Both the position numbers and the translations under genes were made by a program. A DNA stretch of 64,000 nucleotides. Source: Akebia trifoliata. Taxonomy: Eukaryota; Streptophyta; Magnoliopsida; Ranunculales; Lardizabalaceae. Every line of letters starts with the position of its first letter. Positions within the stretch are counted from its first letter, which is position 1. This document shows, piece by piece, positions 8,398-18,948 of this stretch. Below the pieces are notes generated by a model, which saw nothing but the letters and a program-made list of their open reading frames with translations, was not told the origin of the DNA and did not search any database. The DNA lies in contig CM030716.1 of the NCBI GenBank assembly GCA_017979445.1, positions 11,625,409 to 11,689,408 of the forward strand, in the 5' to 3' direction.

Positions 8398-9489
8398 GTG
8401 TTGTTTGTTAAACTGAAAAAAAAAGTGTTGAATAGCATTAAGTGCTGAAACTTATAAGCGTTGAATTTAAGTGCAAAAAAAGTTGTTTGTTTATATGCCG
8501 AATCATGTTTGTTACACATTGCTGAAATTGATAAATTGTCTTTTTTACCTTTACAATCATATTATACATTATTTGCATGTTTCAAATGCCTATTTCTATC
8601 AAAATACTAAAATATATTATTTTTCATAAAATTAAAATACAATTCATTTTTAAATAAGAAGTAATACTCAAAATTTCAATTTGTAAATAATAATTTTTAT
8701 TTCTAAAAGTCCACAAATTTCAAATTAAAAATAATAATGTCATACAAGTCATTAAAATTTGAAATCAACATTAAAAGAACTTAATTTTGAATGAATAATT
8801 TTTGATGGAAATGAAGGATGTGTAATTATAAAAACACCCTATGAATTAATAAGAGCAATCCACACCATAGCCAATTTTTTTTGTCTTATATGAGTTAAAG
8901 TTTTTGGAATGAGCAAATTTTTGGTGATGATGATCTATATGGTCTAGAGATCATCCTCACCAAAATTCTGCCCATTCTGAAATTTCTAATCACGTCAAAA
9001 ATGGTTTCCAAAGAAAAAATGGATGATTTATGATTTTTGAACTTGTTTTGAAGGAATAAGAAGTTTTGGGATGGGCTAATTTTTGATGAGGATGATCTCT
9101 TCATTGTATAGATCATCTTCACCAAAAATCAACTCATTCCAAAACTTTTAACTTATATAAGACAAAATAATTTGGCTATGGTGTGAGTTTATTAATTTGT
9201 GGGATGCTTATATACTTATCCATGGGATATAAGAGGTAATATCCTTTTAAGTATAAGAGCATACTTGTCCGTGCTCAAAAAAATAAAAGGCATATATGTC
9301 CGTTCCAAAAAAGTAAAGTGCTTACCGCTTCAACACTTTTTTCAACATCAAAATAGTGTTGAATTTTTGTCACTTATTTTTAACAATAATCGCTAGAGAT
9401 ATAGAGTAAACAAACACGTTATTTTGACAAAAAGTGTTGAATTTTTTTTTTCCAGCAATAAACGCTGAAAAATAGCACAAACAAACACC
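8398..9489. mobile_element. hAT-like non-autonomous element with a nested foldback element
   Basis: The left end GTGTTGTTTGTTAAACTGAAA and the right end (CTGAAAAATAGCACAAACAAACACC) are inverted relatives, and inner stretches AAAAGTGTTGAATAGCA and AGTGTTGAATTTTTTTT extend the pairing. The flanks GACTTAG (8391-8397) and GAGTTAG (9490-9496) look like a 7-8 base target duplication with one mismatch, as in hAT elements. The roughly 1.1 kb body has no transposase. The multi-hairpin element at 8861-9185 lies inside and was probably inserted later. Confidence 0.6.
8861..9185. mobile_element. Complete multi-hairpin MITE with long terminal inverted repeats
   Basis: This is the cleanest copy of the hairpin family. 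Terminal arms start CACACCATAGCCAA and end TTGGCTATGGTGTG. The pairing continues through TTTTGTCTTATAT and AAGTTTTGGAATGAG. Two complete hairpins sit inside (8891-8989 and 9056-9155), each with the GATGATC/GATCATC core. The outer strands of hairpin 11 and hairpin 12 are also complementary to each other, so the element can fold either as one 325-base stem or as two stems on a common base. No protein coding. Confidence 0.75.
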
Positions 9490-9497
9490 GAGTTAGT

Positions 9498-10469
9498 AAC
9501 TAGTCTTTTGCGAATTTTTAAGATGGATGATTATACAAGAGAGATTCTATTGACACACCTACTTATACTTACAACACATCGATCCTTTTGAAATTTACAT
9601 TAGAATGGTGTGTTATGAGTAAAAGTTGGTGTGTTAATTAAAGTTTTCTTATATAAACAATACAATAAACACATAAATCAATTAGAGTTTAACATGCACA
9701 ATCTCAATAAAAATTTGGATGGCATATTAAATCAATTATGGAATTTAATACTAATTTTGAATTGTTCGGTACAAGATCACATACAATATTAAATTTCTAC
9801 TAAAAATTCAAGTGAAACATTTGCAATACAAAACACACACACGTACTTTACATAATTCAATGAAAAACTAATTATAAACCTAAAAAAAAAAAAATTATTA
9901 TTTGCATAGTTTAAAAGTTCATAGAAAAGAAATATTATAATTTGAGCCAAACCTTTGTACTGTTTGAAGAGTATGTTTTAAATCATTTTTTTGAAGAGTG
10001 TGGATATCTAAATTAACTTATAAAATTGTATTTGCTCAAAGGGTAAATACGGAGTTGAAGAATACAGGAGTATCTCTAATATTGATCAAAATGTGCATTG
10101 GGTTCCAAATTACCCTTAAAAAATTGTAAATGTAGAGAATAAAAAATTTCTTTTGATTTTTAAGGAGGTGGAGGATAAGAGAATAACGTTAAAAATGAAA
10201 AAAAAAAAACTCATTTTGCCAGAGAGGGATAGAAATTCATTTTCCCTCTTAGGGTGGAACATCAACTAAGATTGAACATCCAATTAGGACTAATATTTTA
10301 CAACAATATTATGAAGATGAGTGTATAGATATAAATTTAAATATAACTTGACACGTGAATGTGATTATAAATGGTTCTTTCAAAATTTTGGAAAGTCGGA
10401 ATCTAAAAGGGAAGACTCGGGATCCAATATGGTGCTCGTTCCTAGGAATGGTGTCTATTTGCAGGGTCA
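9498..10469. other. Intergenic, no gene recognised
   Basis: AT-rich DNA with homopurine runs near 9880 and 10200. There are short open frames but no protein similarity. It ends at the CACTA terminus at 10470. Confidence 0.5.
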
Positions 10470-10605
10470 CACTACGTCATGTTCCTTTTTTCGCGACTCC
10501 ACAATTGCGTTAAAAACGACTGTAAAAGACTGTCGTAAATCGCGACAGCTATTAGCAGTCGTTTAATCGTCGTTTTTACTCACATACGACTTATTAGTTA
10601 TATGA
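10470..10605 (+). mobile_element. CACTA transposon terminus
   Basis: CACTACGTCATG is followed by short inverted motifs of the CGACTGT/ACAGTCG type (GACTGTCGTAAATCGCGACAG, CAGTCGTTTAATCGTCG). The same first ten bases and the same subterminal motif recur at 46010, in the same orientation and preceded by CA in both. I read this as the left end of a CACTA (En/Spm) element. No matching TAGTG end was found to the right, and the N gap at 11768 may hide part of the element. Confidence 0.6.
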
Positions 10606-11000
10606 ACTGTATTATATCAACTCTCTCTCTCTCTCTCTCTCTCTGCTCTCTCATTTCTGTCCCTCTCAAATCTCTCGATCACACTCTCGCTCTCTCGCAC
10701 TCATCTCTATCTCTCTCAAATCTCTCGATCACACGCTCGCTCTCTCCCTCTCTCGCACTCTCTCTCAAATTCTCTCGATCTCTTTCTCTTTATATTTTTC
10801 TCTCGCATGCACTCTCTCTCTGCAGCATCCAAGATCTAGGGTTTGTGAACTCGCTCCCAGATGCATCTCAAATCTACGAATCTGAAATTGAAATCAGATC
10901 TAGGGTTTGCGCACTCATATTGGATTTAAGGTCTAGTTTGCTTATTTCTCTATTGGTGGAGCTTTATATCTGGTTTAATTTTTTTTTCCTTTTTTGGATT
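10606..11000 (+). other. CT-rich leader-like stretch
   Basis: Runs of CT and repeated CTCTCGATC words, followed by ATCTAGGGTTTG twice (about 10835 and 10900). This is the composition of a plant 5' untranslated region and first intron rather than of protein; the 135-codon Leu/Ser frame is a product of the repeat. It lies immediately inside the CACTA end, so it may be the transcription leader of that element or of a captured gene. Confidence 0.4.
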
Positions 11001-11220
11001 ACTGTTTAGATAGCTAAAGTATTGATTAAAATCGCACTTTAGTATTTGGGGCTTTGTTCTGGTTTTTTTTTTTTTCCTTTCTTAGATTACTGTTTAGATA
11101 GCTAAAGTATTGATTTAAAATCGCACTTTAGTATTTGGGGCCTTGTTCTGGTTTTCATTTTTTTTTTCCTTTCTTGGATTAATTTTTAGATAGCTAAAGT
11201 ATTGATATAATGACCTGATA
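11000..11220 (+). repeat. Tandem duplication of a 90-100 base unit
   Basis: The word TAGATAGCTAAAGTATTGATT followed by ATCGCACTTTAGTATTTGGGG and a T-rich stretch occurs at about 11007 and 11095, with a third partial copy near 11188. The copies are almost identical, indicating recent tandem duplication within the leader or intron-like region. Confidence 0.75.
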
Positions 11221-11432
11221 CTTCTTGTTCTTTTTTTTTCTTTCTAGATTTTTTTTCTCCTTTTTGGTTTATCTATTTTATTCAGAGGTTATATATTTTG
11301 TATGGTTCTTTTTGAATTGAGAAGCATCTGTAACTTGCATCCATTGCAGAATAGTCACCAGAGACTTAGTTTATTACTGCTCAAAATGTAAATATGTTTA
11401 GGATGTTTTAATATTTTATATAGAGGTGACAT

Positions 11433-11612
11433 GTGGATGCACAAGCCATAGGTATGACGGTGTTCGTGATAACATTCCTTTTCCAATATCTCCCAAAAAT
11501 CTACCACTCCGTCTGCCTCTTACGTCGTATGCAAACCTTCTCTGGATATATTTTTGTCACTATTTGGTGGGGTATTGCACTTAACATGATCGTGTACTTT
11601 GTTGCATCTCAT
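11433..11612 (+). pseudogene. CNGC-like (cyclic nucleotide-gated channel) exon fragment
   Basis: The translation contains FLFQYLPKIYH, then a hydrophobic stretch with W and IALNMIVYFVASH. This fits the S4-S5 region of plant cyclic-nucleotide-gated channels (FQYLPR.YR ... NL..Y.LASH). A splice donor GTGAGT follows the ASH codons at 11613 and an AG lies at 11450, so it looks like one exon. No pore or cyclic-nucleotide-binding domain is visible, and the N gap begins 155 bases later. It may be part of a gene truncated by the gap, or a fragment carried by the CACTA element whose end is at 10470. Identity as CNGC is moderately sure; function is unlikely as it stands. Confidence 0.5.
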
Positions 11613-11767
11613 GTGAGTATTCGTTCCACTTCAATATCACGATATCGATAACTTCTCTAGTTTTGAGTCTATGTCACTTAACAGTTTCGATAAATTTCTT
11701 ATCTATATTGGAGGTACCATAGGGATCGATTTGCTGCATTTTCACAGAGTGGAAGAAGCAATCAAGC

Positions 11768-11867
11768 NNNNNNNNNNNNNNNNNNNNNNNNNNNNNNNNN
11801 NNNNNNNNNNNNNNNNNNNNNNNNNNNNNNNNNNNNNNNNNNNNNNNNNNNNNNNNNNNNNNNNNNN
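11768..11867. other. Assembly gap (100 N)
   Basis: Exactly 100 N, the usual placeholder for a scaffold gap of unknown size. Flanking sequence does not show whether the two sides are truly adjacent. Confidence 1.
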
Positions 11868-11999
11868 CGCAAAGCGATAAGTACTGTTTATTTATTTTAC
11901 GGGTTGGGCCATTGCATGGTAAGAAACTGGATATTCCTTTCACATACTTATAATGCTTTGTTTTATTTAATTTATAAAAAGAAAAAAAAATATTGTATT

Positions 12000-13129
12000 T
12001 AATTATTTTGGGATATGTTAAATAATCTACAAGAGCTTGACGGGATAGTATATCATGTCATTTTCGGAGTGATAATTATCTTAGGATGAATAGTTGAGAT
12101 GGTAAACTCCTATGTAGTATGGGATGCATAGGAGAATAATATCACAACTGAAATTTGGGAAACTCCATTCTATATTTACCAGTGAACTATGTGATGTAAC
12201 AATAGCTTGTGAAAAATATAGAGAAGTCTTAGAGAAGTATATGTATGCCTGATAGGCTTAGATGAAGATAACTAGTCAATGATCATTAACAGTCTAGAGT
12301 AGTTGAACGTATCGACACTTTGTTAAAGGACGTGTACCTTATGGTCACAATCAACAATCAACCTGAACTAAACAAATGGTCACCCTAGTGTGAAAAGTGT
12401 AGTGATCGACCACAAAACCAGGAACTAACCACATTGGTGAATTTTTGAACATATTCGAATCATGACTGGGAGATATCCAATCATAGTTCTCAACACTCTT
12501 AACAAACATACAACCACTGCTTTTATTTATTCCATTAATTATATTTTATTTGGTTCTGTTGAGATTTACTTTTATTTGAAAAATTGCGTATGTTTCTAAA
12601 TGTATTAGAATAATTTCCCCCATGTTAAGAGACTACCAGTTTTGAATAGTATTTTCTTGTTGGGTAACACCTTCGTTACTCACCCTATTGTTTCAGTTGT
12701 AGATCCTCCCCCAGTCGTAGAGCAATTAGAGGAGACTCCAACAGAGTATCATCTTGTTGATCACATTGACGACCAAAGTCCACTCTCAGGCAATAATTGA
12801 AATTATTTCTTCAAGTTCTATTTTAGTTTAGGTATTAGAAAATCTTATATTTTCTTTTTCATTTGAGAGTAGGGTTGATGTTAGTGTGAGGTTTCGCTGG
12901 CTATTGATTTTCGATAGATTTTTTTGATTTCTAATTTATATTTTAGATATTTTATGATTACTATTACACTCGAATTTCAGATTTATAAGAATTTCTACTG
13001 CGATATTATACCATATCACCATATTGTTTATTTACATATTTATCATTTGTGGCAATATGTGTATTTAAGACCTTGGATTTTGGCATGGAATCATGGGGAT
13101 TCGTGTTAGAATTTGGGAGTGCTACAATT
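12000..13129 (-). mobile_element. LTR-like repeat, minus orientation
   Basis: Read on the minus strand from 13129 it begins TGTAGCACTCCCAAATTCTA and later contains GGGTGAGTAAC. The repeat at 20090 on the plus strand shows the same order: TGTCATGCCCACAAATCCAG, GAATCCC.GATGATTC.ATG, then GGGTGAGTAATGG. The TGTnA/GnnnTCCC start is common to gypsy LTRs of plants. A short exon-like piece at 12697-12799 encoding VDPPPVVEQLEE lies inside. The left limit is uncertain. Confidence 0.4.
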
Positions 13130-14700
13130 TCTCTATGAGAGACTGTCAAAGAGAAGGCTAGGAAGGGTTTCAAGCCAGCTTCTCCTCTGAGAGGAAGGCA
13201 TCAAATCAGCCCAAACCTCTCGCTATAATATTTCTCTTATATCATAGGAATTCTTTAAGTTTCCCAACATGGTAGGATACTCCTCTGAGCTTTCTTGGAG
13301 ACTTTTTAAGCAAAGAATCGATGGATCTCAAAAAAGCTTAGAGGATTTCCAAATGACAAGAACAAAAGATCGATTACAATCTCAAAGGAGTTAAATTGAA
13401 TTGAAGTAGAAAAGACAGCAGAACTCTTTGATGGGCTATTTGCTGGTAAAAGGCCATATGTTCATGGTTTGAAAATTAAGGGACATGTCGATATGATGTC
13501 TCTCAAAGAAGGGTTCTTTTTTATTTAACTTCAAGGATAAGGAAGACCGTCCTATGCTCATCAAACTTATAGCTGGTTTGCCATTTACTCTCCTTAATCC
13601 CCATATGGTTGAAATTTCCTTAACTTCCCTTGCAATGTTTTTTTTTTTTCTCTAGAAACGTTGGGGTGATAGGCAATATGATTTGTGATCCTTTCCACAT
13701 GAACGAAGCCACGACTAATAGGACTCGCCTAGGATAATGCTTGTACTGGTGTAGAGATTGAGATTTCTTGTCAATTTGCAGATGTTATTCTATTAGAATG
13801 AAAAAGCATTCATAAAAAAATACTCTATGAATGGAAACCTAAATTATCTAAAGAATACTACACGATTACTAACAAGTGCATGAAGTCAAATAATATCATA
13901 ACACATAAGTGAAGCGAATCATTATATGGTAAACAACGTAAATAATAATCCATTATAGCCTTAATCATCCCATAAGTTTGGATTGGCTACATTCTTTTGG
14001 GCTTCCATCCTTGTTCGTTCTCTCCCAAAAGAAAGGTCTTTTGTTCCACCACAAGTGACTCTTCTATTCTTTATTCCTCTTTCTACTATTATATATTGCA
14101 TTTAGATGAATTAATAGGTTGCAATTGTGTGCATCCAATAACACATTTTTAGGCATAATCCAGTTAACTAAAAGTTCAAAATAGAATGTTACTCATTTCA
14201 GAAAGAACGCCCCTTCCCCTCCTTTCTGGCTTATTAGCATCCATGAGTATGTAAAAGGTCTATAGGATTCTCCAATGGATTCCCTTGAGAAATAGTCCGA
14301 AACTTTGCAATCAAATACCTCATGTAAATTGTAAACTCTATGACTTTACATTGATTACAAGGCACCCATTAGCGTTATTGTATGTTCTCCTATGACAACA
14401 TCTACTAAATCTCCAACCTATTGAAAGATCACCTGGACAACTTGTTGAATAAGTGGTGCAACCACACATTATGCTTTGGATGAATGGCCAACTTATACTA
14501 GTTGAAAGAGGTACAAAAAATTATGAACAACTCAATCAATCCTAAAAGAGAAATATCGATATTATTGATGAAAGTGAATCACACAATATTGAAGAGCTTA
14601 CTAGTCATTAAAAGTTTAATAGAGAATGCAAAATTTCTAACAAGTCATATAGATCAATGATGCTTAATTAAGCTAGCAAACAATTGTTTATACCCTTTTT
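13130..14700. other. Unassigned intergenic/repeat DNA
   Basis: Broken coding traces on the plus strand, around 13505-13620 (FNFKDKEDRPMLIKLIAGL), are weakly like the N-terminal protein of plant LINEs, but stops interrupt every frame. Nothing else is recognisable. Confidence 0.25.
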
Positions 14701-14714
14701 CATTTTTTTTCCTT

Positions 14715-15060
14715 ACCTTAACTTATTTATTTATTTATTTATTTATTAGTAAGCTAGAACTCTAAGGGACCCCACCCCTTTCATTTAACAAAGTTAAGTG
14801 AGACAAATTACAAATCAAATCATCCTACAATATGGAAATAAGCTTTTGCGGCAAGAGTAAAGAATCTAGAACAATAAAGTTTGATGCTTAAGATTTAATA
14901 GGACCCAAGAGATCAATCACAATTCAAGACAAAATAGAACTCATTTAAAGTTTCCAATCCAACAATGCACTTGGCTAGTACCTTAGATTTCTTAATCAGG
15001 GTGTTGTTTCTCATTACAAGGGAATCCATTCTATTGTTTCCGACAAGATGAGACATGTCC
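14715..15060 (-). mobile_element. Probable LINE 3' end with TAAA tail
   Basis: On the minus strand the sequence runs GGGGTGGGGTCCCTTAGAG, then CTAGCTTACTAA, into six or more TAAA units (plus-strand TTTA repeat 14722-14747). The same layout, GGTCCCTTTAACCCCAGCTTATCAATC followed by A residues, closes the LINE fragment at 19290. No intact RNase H frame is left here. Confidence 0.45.
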
Positions 15061-15639
15061 TACAAAAAACATAATTATCAATATCAGAAATATTGAGCTT
15101 AAAGAAAATGAGATAAATCAAAATAGAGCGATGTCATACAGATAACTGATTTGAGATGATTCCTCAAGAAAATAAATAAGAGAAAAACTAAGAGTTTATT
15201 TATTTAAATAAGTAGAAATTAACTTTTAATTCATATTATTTATTTTTTATGAAATAAGAAAGTTGAAAGTTCATAAAGGTTTAAAGAAGTGTCGGTTCAC
15301 CTTTTCAGTCGTTTAGGATCTATGTTCGGGCCAGCATTGATGGATAGATTTTGAACAATATTGGTTGTTCCATCTGAGGATGGCTTTTCCAACCGTGCAG
15401 AAATGTTTTTTTTTTTTTTTTGTCATAGTCTTATCCTTGAAGTAGATTGACTGCCAACTGGTATATCAATCGAAGTGGATAGCCATGTTAGTGAAATTGT
15501 CAAGCTTTTGAATAAATTTATTATTGGCTAAGTTGTTTTCATGCGTTGATTGCAAGTCCGATTTCCCCATTTCTATGATATCTTCCATTTTTTAGCATTA
15601 TATTTATATACAAACTGAAAAGAAATTGATAAATAATAG

Positions 15640-15790
15640 TAGAAACCCTTAATAATGTATTGCAGTGAGTTTTATGAACCTTAAAATAAAAATAAAGTTA
15701 CTAATATATTTTATTGTTACATATGACCACTTCGAGGGGCTCGCCTCCATACATCTGGTCCTTTGGAGGGGTTATAAAACTTCCAAAAGG
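15640..15790. repeat. Dispersed repeat copy A
   Basis: AGAAACCCTTAATAATGTATT through CGAGGGGCTCGCCTCCATAC to GGGGTTATAAAACTT matches the last 150 bases of the window closely, and more loosely 18000-18100. The homology with the 18 kb region continues to the right as far as about 16400. I cannot assign the family. Confidence 0.8.
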
Positions 15791-16420
15791 ATTTATCCCA
15801 AACATTTATTTTTTTCTTTCTTCTTTTCAACATATCCCTAAACCCTTATAGCCTAGTTCCCAAAGATATGATAAACCACTCACATCTCAATGAAATTTTA
15901 AGAATAAAAATCAAATAGAACCGCATCATATTATATAATATGTATTTTACTATATCTCTTATAATAAATACTAATTTATTTTAGGTGCTAGGTAAGGGCT
16001 TTATGCCATGTGCTAAAGAGAGAATTAAATCAAGAAATTTAAATTTAAGAGATGGATTTTCAATGAATTGAAATTTCTTTTAGAGAAGATCAATGTTAGC
16101 CATACGATAATTTTTTAGAGTACTATTGGAGCAAAGTGCCCAAACAAAGAACAACTTATAAAAAAAAAAAACAATGATGGAAAAATAAAGATAAAGCAAT
16201 GGGAGTACTTAAGAAGAAAATTTGAAGTAGTCATTAAAAATAAAAAGGACTTCATAAAACATCTTAAGATATTAACGAAATAAAAAGACATATCTAAATA
16301 AGTTAGAAATCTAGATTTTACATAAAAGGGTATCCTAATTATATCTATATCTATCAAGAAATATCAAGGATAATAAAAGAATGACTTATAGAGTGATATT
16401 CAAGTTAAACAAGAGAAGAG
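15790..16420. repeat. Diverged duplicate of 18100-18700
   Basis: Shared in the same order with the 18.1-18.7 kb region: CCCAAA.A.TT.TTATTT, CTTATAGCC, AAAGATA.GAT, TAATATGTATTTT, AGAGATGGATTTTCAATGAAT and TTTTAGAGTA. Spacing and orientation are conserved. No coding frame. It is probably part of the same unclassified repeat as copy A. Confidence 0.6.
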
Positions 16421-16439
16421 TGTGAAATTACCAGCTTTG

Positions 16440-17925
16440 ACAAGATAGTGACCTAGAGGGGGGCTGAATAGGACTATTTTATAATTCTACTGAATGTGAA
16501 TATTAGGATGTGAATGAATTTTTAATGAGTAAGTTGATCAGGGAGCATTCACTAAAGCATTCATGAAGCAAGATATTCATGCAAGATATGATCAGTCATG
16601 ATGTGCATCCAAATTGGTATAAAGATAAGAGGATCTGAGACAAGATATGAGACACACAATTTATAGTGGTTCAGCACCCGTGCCTACATCCACTCCCAAG
16701 AGAACCCAAATTGATGGTTCTTTGGTGTCCACTAAAACTTGAGGTTTTTGGTTCACCTTAAACCGCGCACAGAATTTTTCGGGTTAATTCCGCAACCCTA
16801 CGATTGAATGGACCACATCCACTCAAACTCCTTGAGTTTTATACTTAGGAAACTCAGTAACCTTTGTCACTCAACTTGAGTCCGCAACTCAATCAAGTGC
16901 TTGATTTTGAAGAAGAAATCAAGAACTATTACAAGTATATTTTTAGAATTTAAGATACGAACAATCAAACTCATAGTTATGACGATTGAAGTGAGTGTGT
17001 TGTTCTTCAGTTCTTCATTACTTCCTTCAACAATGGCTTCTTGCCTCGCTCGATGTTAGAATGTAACTCTTGAAGGGTGGAGTAAGTAGAGCTTGATCAA
17101 CTAAGATGAGGTAGTTTGATATGCATGATTTCGACTACCCTTCATGACTCTTCTTCCTTCGTTAAGCCTTTTAAAGTATGCTTATTGGCTTGGGCTGAAC
17201 TTCGAAGTTGTTGATCAACCCAAGAAGAGGCCTAGAGCTTTTCTTTTATAGGAAAAGCTCTTAACGGCTTTCTGTCGGTGGCACCTGAATTCCAACGGTG
17301 GCACCGACCAATCATAACGGTCGAAAATCTTACCGTTTAGCGTTTTCGGCAGTACTGACGGTGGAACCTCCAAGCTTCATCGGTGGGACCGATGAGTACT
17401 TTTACGGTGGAACCGCCAGAAGTATGCTTCTGCCACCGAATGAAAATTCCTTCATTAGTTCTGACGGTGGATGGTGGTGGGACAGATAAAGTGATCTTCG
17501 GTGGAACCGATGCCTAATATATCGGTGGGACCGACAGGATTGTTCTTCTGCCACCGATAGGAGGTATCCCATGTTAATTTGTCGATGGATAATGGTGGAA
17601 CTGTCAAGATCTTCATTGGTGGGACCGATGAATATTCTATCGGTGGGATCGACAGATTAGAGCTCCTGCCACCGATAGAAGATATCTCAAAATATTCGGT
17701 CGGTGGCTGGCGGTGGATCCTTTACTCCTGCCGACAGCTTCTGATCCCCTTGATGTATACTTGTTCTGATGCTCCATGGATGATGATGACCCTTGACCTT
17801 GATTGGTTTTGATATATTTTGGATTTGTCGTTGAGTTATGAATACACAATAATGTTTCTAGTAGTTACATCATGACATCACACGACCACCCTTGTAATTG
17901 ACAAAACATGGTACTAACAGAGTGG
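16440..17925. mobile_element. Unclassified repeat with ACCGA/CGGTGG motif array
   Basis: Starts near GTGACCTAGAGGGGGGCTGAATAGG and closes near TTGTAATTGACAAAACATGGTACTAACAG, phrases that I associate with LTR-type repeats of other plants. Between them is a stretch rich in CGGTGGnACCGA words. No gag or pol coding remains, so it could be a solo LTR or a non-autonomous element. Confidence 0.4.
17275..17735 (+). repeat. Array of CGGTGGGACCGA-type inverted motifs
   Basis: CGGTGG.ACC(G) words occur about a dozen times, many as TCGGTGGGACCGA, which is itself an imperfect inverted repeat. Two larger units align (about 17375-17480 and 17610-17710). Both read GGTGGGACCGATGAGTA or close to it, a second CGGTGG, a CTGCCACCGA and a GGTGG cluster. 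Their translated frames share GGTDEY ... LLPP ... GGW, which reflects the DNA duplication rather than a protein. Confidence 0.75.
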
Positions 17926-17999
17926 TCTCAAAGAACCTAATACCTTCTCGAAAGGAATATCGAAGGAGAAGAAAAAGATAACTAAAAACCTGAATAAAA

Positions 18000-18700
18000 T
18001 GGATTCTATTGCAAACAAGAAAATAACTATATAAAATATATAAAATAAATACTAATATATTTTATTGATATGGCCTCTTAAAGGGGACAAACACTCCAAA
18101 AACATTTCTCCCAAATACTTGTTATTTCCATCCCTATTTTCAACTTAATCTCTAAACCAGTTTTTATTGGTTATATCCCTGAACTCTTATAGCCCACTTT
18201 CTAAAGATACGATCACAAAGTAAATCAATAACATCCTCAGTTAAATCTTAATGAATCCTAATCAAATACAACTCGATCATACTGTGTAATATATATTTTG
18301 ATAAATCTTCTAATTAATAATTACTAATTTTATTTTTGTTACAAAATAGGATTGTAATAACTTCTTAAGAGAGAATCCGAGCAATTGTAAAATTCAAGAG
18401 AAGGGTTTTCAATGAATCAACATTTATTTAGGAAAATATCAATCTTTTATATTACAAAATTTTGGAGTATTGTTCATAGGTAAGTTACCATAGAAAGAAC
18501 TGCTGAAAAAAAAATATAAATCAATGGGAGCATTAGAAAAAATTTACAAACCCATTAGAAAAGAAGACTTCATTAAACATTCCAACAAGTAAACAACACA
18601 AATGAGTGGATCAAATTGAGTTAGAAATCTATCATTTACATATAAAAGGATGTCTTGATCATACCTTTATCTATCAAGGTATAACAAAGATATTCCATAA
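18000..18700. repeat. Dispersed repeat copy B
   Basis: A diverged copy of 15640-16420, in the same orientation, about 2.3 kb away. An AAGGGGACAAACACTCC stretch replaces the GGGGCTCGCCTCC stretch of copy A. The two copies bracket the ACCGA/CGGTGG repeat. Confidence 0.6.
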
Positions 18701-18849
18701 AAATTCCACATATTAAATTTCAAGTGGTACAAGAGAAGAATGAGCTGAAAAATATTAACTATAACAAACCCACCTTCTTTAAAGGCATATTGACAAAAGA
18801 GAGAATGGTAACAGAAGATCACCTGATGAACTATAAAGCAAAGAACCAT

Positions 18850-18948
18850 AGACCCATCATCAATAAACATGGAAGTCCCAAGTAGAGTGATAGAGGTTAA
18901 GCTGGTAGCTTGAGGCCTCCAACTCCTCCCCAAGACTTCCATCGCCAT
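18850..18948 (-). other. Short exon-like frame, unrecognised
   Basis: A minus-strand frame from an ATG at 18948 encodes MAMEVLGRSWRPQATSLTSI and about 13 more residues, in less AT-rich DNA than its surroundings. It could be the first exon of a gene or gene fragment, followed by a possible donor. I do not recognise the peptide. Confidence 0.2.

Noticed and set aside
286..9155. CRISPR-like regularly spaced repeats
   Set aside because: The palindromic units are irregularly spaced, over 100 bases long, have conserved linkers rather than unique spacers, and lie in plant DNA.
10602..11009. A 135-codon Ser/Leu-rich frame
   Set aside because: It is a translation of CT repeats with no domain or conserved composition.
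13505..13620. A LINE ORF1 (DUF4283-like) gene
   Set aside because: A short phrase is suggestive but stops in all frames and no further motif supports it.
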